Source of the DNA: Excoecaria cochinchinensis
Taxonomy: Eukaryota > Streptophyta > Magnoliopsida > Malpighiales > Euphorbiaceae
Direction of reading: 5' to 3'
Assembly (NCBI GenBank): GCA_947683425.1
Contig: CANTUQ010000031.1
Location: 8,505,001-8,569,000, forward strand
Length of the DNA: 64,000 nt
Both the position numbers and the translations under genes were made by a program. Position 1 is the first letter of the stretch. Every line of letters begins with the position of its first letter. The notes under the pieces were generated by a model that ran no database searches, was not told the origin of the DNA, and saw nothing but the letters and a program-made list of their open reading frames with translations. This document shows, piece after piece, positions 57,920 through 64,000 of the stretch.

Positions 57920-57960
57920 AAAATTTCGAGGACGAAATTTTCTTTTTAGTGGGGTAGAAT
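57920..57960 (+). other. 3' hairpin and polypurine tract of I
   Basis: A 22-base inverted repeat (nine-base arms, AGGA loop) is read as KFRGRNF; TTTAGTGGGGTAGAAT then abuts the LTR. Confidence 0.8.
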
Positions 57961-58558
57961 TGTAGTGGCCCAAATACCAGCTTAGAAGTATTTAGTGACT
58001 GTTTATAGTGTCTTTATGGAAATTCTAGTTTAGAGTGATGATTTGAGTATTCACAATTATAATATAGTTAAGTGTTGGGGGTGCTCAAGGTATAGCAATC
58101 CCAGGATGGGTTGTCACATCCCAAATATGGCCTAATAGAAATTGAATGTGTAATTGGATTATTAAAAAGGGCATTTTGGTAATTTATGCAAGTGAATTAA
58201 GGACTTAATTGAAGTGTTATTTAAAGTATTTAGAGAAAGAATTTTATTAGTGATCAATTGGTAATTTATAAGGATTCATAAGAGAATTTACAAGGACTAT
58301 AAGCAAAAGTCAAGAAAGATGAAAAAGAGGTCCAATGAATGAGTGACATGTGGATGAGTTGGTGAGTGCATTAATGGGGATTTGAAAGGAGTAGAGAGAG
58401 GGAAGGCAGAAATTTTAGCTTCCCGTGGAAGCTATCTGGTTTTGCCCTCTTCCTTTCCTCTCATGTTATCTTGCTCTTTCTCTTCTCCATTTCTGCTCTC
58501 TTCCTTTGTATGTGCTGTCCTTTGATGCTTGAGCTAGGGTTTTGAGATTTGAGTTACT

Positions 58559-58571
58559 TCAAGAGGTAAGT
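58559..58571 (+). promoter_or_regulatory. splice donor-like site, K
   Basis: TCAAGAGGTAAGTGG, GT at 58566-58567, 455 bp from the LTR start. Confidence 0.55.
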
Positions 58572-59119
58572 GGCTGTGTTATTTGGTTTGGATCTTCTTC
58601 TTCTCCTTCCGTTTTATTTTGTAATGGGTTATGTGGTTGTTTGCATGGGTTAACTAAGCTTTGGTTTTGATTGGATTTGTGCAAGAATTTGAAGAAAGAA
58701 GAAAGGATAAAGCGAAAGGAAAGGTTAGATTTTGAAGCTAGCGGGTTAAACTCCATTTCCAGGTTTGGGAGTTTGCATCTTAAGTTGATATGCAATTATT
58801 TGCTATTTGTGTGTTTTTGATACATTTAAAAGTACGTATTAATAGATTTTGGTATATGAGTTGAGATGATAGAGTTATAAGTGTTTGCATGTCTATTTTG
58901 AATGAGCATACATGAATATGAGATGAATTTCTGAGTTTATGCAACCTTAATATATGTTGTTTTGATTTGTGTAAATTGAGTTATATTTGTTATAAGCATG
59001 ATTGGAGAGCAATGGAGGTACATTTTTATATGAATTAGCATGATATATGATGTTGGGTAAAATGGGTTTTGATTTTTTAAAATTCTGGGTTTAGCGTGAT
59101 CTGCTGAGAAATTAAAGAA

Positions 59120-59548
59120 CGCGACGCTTCTCGCGATCGTGACAGAATCACGAAATTCACCTTCTCGCGCTATGCGCTAAGGTGTTTCGTCCGAGTCGTG
59201 AGGAGGTAGCACGACTCGGCAGTTTGTGCCTGGCATCCTCACAAGTCGTGAAGCTTCTTCACGAGTCGTGAAGATGGCTCATGACAAGTGAGGTGGTGTG
59301 AGAGAAGGACACGAGTCGTGAGCGAGGATCACGACTCGTGCCCTCTTCTCCTGGCGTCAAGAGTCGTAAGTGAGGATCACGACTCGTGACCTCCTCTTTC
59401 CTGCGAAGCGTTGGCGTCACGAGTTATGAGGGAGGATCACGACTAGGGACTGGCCCTTGCCTGTGAGACGCTAGCATCACGAGTTGTGACATCATGTACA
59501 ACTCGTGACTGGCCTCTCTTCCTCGGCTACTATCACGAGCGCGATAGT
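59120..59548 (+). repeat. CpG-rich palindrome array, K
   Basis: Units of CACGAGTCGTGA and TCACGACTCGTG in inverted pairs around short loops (59310-59340 has perfect 12-base arms), repeating at 48-60 bp. Flanked by TCTCGCGATCGTGACAG and ACTATCACGAGCGCGATAGT. 1013-1431 bp from the LTR start. Confidence 0.75.
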
Positions 59549-59814
59549 GAGCCTTTCCTGCCCTATTTTGAAAATGAATTTCACAAGCTTATTTTACATG
59601 GGTTTTCATTACATGACACATAATTTGTCTTATATGGCCTATTAATTGATACATTATATGTTCTTAATTAGATTTGTACATGATTTATATGTCTTCATCT
59701 TGATTAAATACACATGTATACATAAAATAACATGATTATACTTGATATATTCTCTATAATATGATAATTATTTTAGAACATAATTGCATTGTTATTTGAG
59801 CCTGATAGTCATGG

Positions 59815-60028
59815 TAGTGGATAGATAAGCGCTTATCAAGGGTCAAGGTGTGAGTGCAGCTGCTATATGTTACATGTTGCATATGGGCCCCGTTTGGGGT
59901 CATATAAGATGTTTGAGGCCTCGGTCTCCGGTATACCTTCGGGTATACATGATTATAAAATGTTTTGAGACCCATGTCTCCATAAGCTGGGGATACTTTG
60001 TCCTATCAATATCATTAGTACCCGTATC
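59815..60028 (+). other. hairpin ladder and palindrome, K
   Basis: GTGGATAGATAAGCGCTTATC includes the perfect GATAAGCGCTTATC (59824-59837). Then come GGCCCCGTTTGGGGTC, GTATACCTTCGGGTATAC (59931-59948; 7-bp stem, C(UUCG)G loop) and GAGACCCATGTCTC (59967-59980). Confidence 0.65.
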
Positions 60029-60198
60029 CACTAGTGAGCAAGTAATCAAGCTATTTCTTAAGGTTGGTACATGAGATTAATATATGAATATTGACTACTT
60101 AGATATGAATGGTTACTTTCCGATATACATGTGTATGATGAATACTTGTTATAAGCATGAGTAGTATATGTTTATATGCTTTTGTTATTATTAAGTTT

Positions 60199-60220
60199 AT
60201 ATATATATATATATATATAT
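60199..60220 (+). repeat. AT microsatellite in K
   Basis: Dinucleotide AT run about 40 bases before the stem-loop motif; D (37451-37491) and G (48061-48073) also have AT runs just before theirs. Confidence 0.9.
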
Positions 60221-60258
60221 GTTTAATGCGATTATATGTACATGCATGTGTTGTTCCT

Positions 60259-60307
60259 CCCCACTAAGCTTTATCGCTTAGCACAGGCTCTTTTCCCGTG
60301 TAAGTGG
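60259..60307 (+). other. double stem-loop motif, copy 9 (K)
   Basis: CTAAGCTTTATCGCTTAG (one arm changed) and CACAGGCTCTTTTCCCGTG, 310 bp from the LTR end, followed by GGCCACTAGAAGTC. Confidence 0.65.
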
Positions 60308-63300
60308 TAGGTTCATTCGGCCACTAGAAGTCTATAGTTGGAGTTATTTTGTCTTTCACTATATTTTTTTTTGTATTTGGAGTTTTAATTTTGGAAATGT
60401 AATTTTTGGAAATAATGATTTAGTACATGTATATGTTAAATGTTTATAAATCCCTTTTGTAAAAACTATATGGTTATATATATGGATTTGTTATCCTTTG
60501 ATTAAATGTATTTGTTTTCTTACTTATTCGAGTATATGTTTATGTATTTGAGTTTGTTTATGAGTTTGTGCCAGTGGCGCCCCGGTATCCTTCCAACGGG
60601 GGTATCGGGGTTTGACATGGGTGACCTCGGTGTAGCTATACAGCTGAATCAGCACCCGCCTACTGAGAAACTTTTATTTGATAAAATTGATCTGTGTACC
60701 GTCAAGAGTCTAGTGGTACAATTTGCAGTGAAATTGAGGTCAAATAGGGCTCCGAAAGTAAAACTGAAGTTGGCCTCTGGTTCGATTCGAATGAACCATG
60801 GTTTGACCAAAGTTTGACCGAATTTTTAAAAATAGATCTTGAGCTCAAAAGTGTGTAATGTGGGAAGTGTATAGCCATAAAATAATATTTAGTAATTTTT
60901 GACAGCTTTAAAATAGTGTTTTATGGCAGAACCGAAAAGGGTTGAATCGGATCGGTTTAAGTGAACCGAGCCCCAAATGATCTCCGATTGAGTTGAAATT
61001 TTAGAGGGAGGCTATTTTATATGTTTTAAGCATGATGTAATTAGTTAGGGAAGAAAATGATTTGAGGAACATAGAGATGCCTAGAAATAGTGGTAATTTA
61101 CCTGAAAACTGAAATTTTTGTTCAAACCGGTTGGACCACTTTGGTTGGACCAATTCGGTTCAATTTCACTCTATATAAGGCAGCAAGAGGCCAAATTTCT
61201 CTAGAGAAATCTAGCCTCCACCGCCTCTCCCTTCTCCCATCAAGACCGAATTGAAGTTTTTCTTCTCTCCTCCATTTTTCTTACATTTTCATCCCATCTC
61301 TCCACAAATTTCTACCTCCTAGACAAACTTCAGCCCCTCTATAACATAAAGACAATAATTAGAGTCTATTTGGAGCAGTGGAAGTGGGAAAACCTAAGTC
61401 TATAAGGTTTAGGGTCAAATTTGAGGTAAGTGTTTTAGGTATTTCTAATTGGGTTTAAGGGTTTATATGGGTATTTTCAAGGGTGTAGAACATGATTATG
61501 AAGTTATTTTTTAAAAATAAAGTATGTATTTGATGATATTTCAATGTTCATATTCGTCCACCATAGGTACACAAGGTGAGGAAGGTTGTTCTCGAGCTAG
61601 AGGAAAGGAAAATGAAGTTTAGAGAGCCTAGAGCAAGAATTTGAGATTTGTGGCTACAAAATCCCTTCATTTCCAATGATTATGTTCATGTTTTAGGTTA
61701 TGTCTAAGTATGAAATTGTGATTAAGGCATGTTTAATTGAATCTAACTTGATAAACTTGACTAATGACTTAAATAAGCCTATGGATGTCTTTAAAATAAA
61801 TTAAATAAATTTGGTTTGAAAACCCTAAGTGAGGCCGAATTGAACCATGAAGAAATTATGCATGAATATTGATAATTATGGAATGTAAATGATGTTTATG
61901 ATATTTATAACATGCAATGTGGATGATTGAGTGGTTAAATGATTTAAAGTGAACATGGTGGAAAGATGGTACTTTGGCCGAATTAGATACATGGGGTTTT
62001 TAATGTGCATTTTGAGGATTTATCCTATGTAATGGCATAAAATGATTAAATAATGATAAATGAGTGTGTATGCAAATTTATAGGTGAAATTGATATCATG
62101 GCCGAATGATGCATGTTAATATACTATGTGATATAAGTAAATTTTTTATGATAATTTCCCTTGGTGGTAGTCTGGTATTAAAATATAGTTTAAGATATAA
62201 TTGGCTAGCCATAGGGATTCCACACCGCGGTCCGGGTCATGAGGACTCGTTATTGATAGGCCAATGATGGTCTATCTCAATGTATAGTGTATTCAGTGAT
62301 CAGTGTACTGCAGTGCAGTGAAGAATGGTCTCATTGAGATCATTCTATAGTGTAGTGGATCTGTGAGATCCACGTCCCGTATATCTGGTCAGTAAATTTC
62401 TATCGGGTTTATAGTAGGGGCATTATGGTAAAAATAGTAAATATGTGATAAAAATTGATTAAAATAGTGATTAATAAGAAAATAAGTGAAAAATGGATTA
62501 AATTGAAAGAAATAGAAAGTTTAGAGATAAATGGTAATTTTAGACTTAATAGTCAAAAATGGAGTAAATTGGGTAAAAAGCGTAATAAAAAGGGGTAATG
62601 ATGTAAATAAATGAAAGTGTAAGGACTAAATGGTAATTTGGAGTAAAAGTGAAAAAGTAGGGACTAAAATATAATTTGGTAAATTATACAAGGTTAAAAG
62701 TGAGAAATAAGAATAAATTAGGGCAAACTTGTAATTTAAGTATAATTAAGGTTACTTTGTTAATTAAGTGAAATAAGGGACATAAATGGAATTATAAAAA
62801 AAAAGATGAGGATATAGATGGATTTATTGAATAAGTTAAGGACATTATTAGAAATAATGAAAATTAGGGACATAAATGTAATTATGGGAAAAGATTAAGG
62901 ACATAAATGTAATTATTGAAATTATAAGTTTTAATTAAAGGATTAAAATGTAAATAGTGAATAATGTGAGTTAATAAGTAATTATATAATAAATTAATGC
63001 ATTTGTTGGCTAAATATTAATAATGCATCAAATAGAATATAATAATATAATTAAGTAAATAATAGTTTGGGTTATGGAAATTTATGGATTTATAACCACC
63101 ACTGGGTATATTAATGCTCAGCACATAGTTTATTTTGACTACGTGTAGGTACGCCGTAGGTTGGAGCAAGCATACCTCAGGAGTTGGGAGCAAGCAATGG
63201 ATAAATTACAAGCTATATTTTGTATGTTATATATATATATATTAGCATGTATACAAGTACTAAGTTTGGAATGTTCGGAAAATATGTATGAGTATATGAC

Positions 63301-63464
63301 TGTTAGTGGTATAACTCTGTGAATGAATATTTTGGGCTGTTGATGGTATGAGATATATGTTATTGTTGTTGTGCCCTTGCCACGGCTGCAGTTGTTTAAA
63401 TTTGCAGGTTTGGGTAGATAAAAATACAAGCCGTTATACTGCCGAAATTTTGACCAAATGAGTA

Positions 63465-64000
63465 TGTGACGCGCGCCGGATCCCGAGCGCCGCCCGTTCG
63501 ACCGCCCGCACGTGGGCGATCGGGGCATTTGCGGGTCCGTTGGCATCTCGCGATGAATCGCAAGTGCGTCTATGTTGGGCAACAAAGAGGTATCATGGAG
63601 TCGCCACCCAATAGAACATTGGGAAAGTTTCTCTCGCCTCGGAGAGCCTAAGACTTGCGCATTTTATCCATATTGAGCCATGAGGCCTAGGATTAGCGCT
63701 AAAGCCTCGTGACCCAAGAAGTATTTTGGAGGATAACCTCTAACCTCTCGAGCCCAAAGACCAGAGCTTGGTCCGGGATTTCTCATCTATTTCTACCTCA
63801 ATTAGCTTATGATCAAATTTTAATATCGTTAATTCGCTCTCTCTCCACACTATGCAGTTTAATTGAAAAGCGCATTTATTCACATCTTGAAAGCGATAAA
63901 TGATCAAATAGATAATAAAGCAATAGATTACAATAATACAAGGAGCAGAATACAACTCCCTTTTGTAAATGTGTGAGGCATACATAAATCGGGGCATTGC
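63465..64000. other. J: GC-rich LTR-like terminus, unidentified
   Basis: The LTR of I stops and TGTGACGCGCGCCGGATCCC begins after GAGTA (a possible TSD that cannot be checked). The first 100 bases are far richer in GC than anything else here. GGTATCATGGAGTCGCCACC follows, then short inverted repeats such as CTCTCGCCTCGGAGAG. The last 200 bases are AT-rich. The TGTGACGC start resembles the plus-strand end of the E LTR, so an LTR of a further element is likely, but orientation and family are unknown. I see no credible ORF. Confidence 0.4.

Larger units (their letters stand above)
58112..60617 (+). mobile_element. K: solo LTR inside 3' LTR of I
   Basis: A 2506-bp LTR starting TGTCACATCC and ending GGGGTTTGACA, with a perfect TSD TGGGT (58107-58111 and 60618-60622). 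Related to the LTR of G (shared GTATCCTTCCAACGGGG end). Solo, with no internal sequence. No gene. Confidence 0.9.
40727..63464 (+). mobile_element. Element I: Tekay-like Ty3/gypsy element, itself invaded four times
   Basis: Starts TGTAGTGGCC after GATTCT in the pol of H. Order: 5' LTR (with solo LTR J1), degenerate Met primer site, gag (split by element G), protease, RT, RNase H, integrase, chromodomain, polypurine tract, 3' LTR (with solo LTR K), cut at 63464 by J. No second TSD is visible because the 3' LTR end is missing. Net size without insertions is about 10.7 kb. Confidence 0.9.
57961..63464 (+). repeat. 3' LTR of I, interrupted by K and truncated by J
   Basis: TGTAGTGGCC start; matches the 5' LTR up to GCCGAAATTTTGACCAAATGA and then stops at 63464. 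It preserves the uninterrupted J1 target. Hairpin block at 62160-62420 includes GTGGATCTGTGAGATCCAC (62355-62373) and a GATAGGCC..GGTCTATC stem (62255-62276). Confidence 0.9.

Noticed and set aside
4636..63465. Insertion preference for LTRs over internal regions
   Set aside because: Most insertions are in LTRs, but LTRs make up about two thirds of the window, so no excess can be claimed from this sample.

Overview
This window is plant (probably eudicot) repeat-rich DNA made almost entirely of nested LTR retrotransposons. I see no host gene, rRNA, tRNA gene or other ordinary single-copy sequence. All recognisable coding sequence is Ty3/gypsy gag-pol. Most is a chromovirus type with a C-terminal chromodomain, an initiator-Met tRNA primer site and long LTRs of 2.5-3.9 kb, best matching the Tekay/Del lineage. 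One 5' fragment (F) uses a tRNA-Asp primer site, as Athila/Tat-type elements do. Every gag-pol is broken by stops or frameshifts. About two thirds of the window is LTR sequence.

Layout. A: minus-strand element running off the left edge (1-4636; gag, primer site, 5' LTR). C: minus-strand fragment (4637-7718; 3' LTR and pol end). F: plus-strand tRNA-Asp element (7719-about 9840; LTR, primer site, start of its ORF), fused abruptly to the pol of D. D: plus strand, pol 9841-12830, with a 3' LTR in three pieces (12831-13598, 23367-24038, 36535-38811). It is split by E (minus, 13599-23361, TSD TGTTT) and B (plus, 24039-36529, TSD CCATT). H: minus-strand 3' LTR and pol tail (38812-40726). I: plus-strand element filling 40727-63464. 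Its 5' LTR holds a solo LTR (J1, 42653-45488), its gag holds a complete gag-only element (G, 47481-54081, TSD GACTG) and its 3' LTR holds another solo LTR (K, 58112-60617, TSD TGGGT). J: an unidentified GC-rich LTR-like terminus starts at 63465.

The most interesting signal is in the LTRs. One LTR branch (C, D, E, G, H, J1, K) shares an architecture although its sequences differ: a consensus splice donor about 435-550 bp from the LTR start, an array of CpG-rich palindromes from about 1.0-1.6 kb, then a ladder of short hairpins (four with C-UUCG-G loops and different stems), a perfect self-complementary site beside an invariant GTGGATAG, and a double stem-loop 310-390 bp before the LTR end. H, which is truncated, shows only the donor and the array. 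Matching splice acceptors lie 6-9 nt before the gag start in five elements. The structured block and primer site would therefore sit inside a predicted intron and be kept only in unspliced genomic RNA, much as retroviral packaging and dimerisation signals lie downstream of a splice donor. The palindrome array of E is homologous to one in the unrelated F LTR, with the same unit, spacers and 72-73 bp period, so these arrays seem to move between lineages. Function is inferred from sequence alone.
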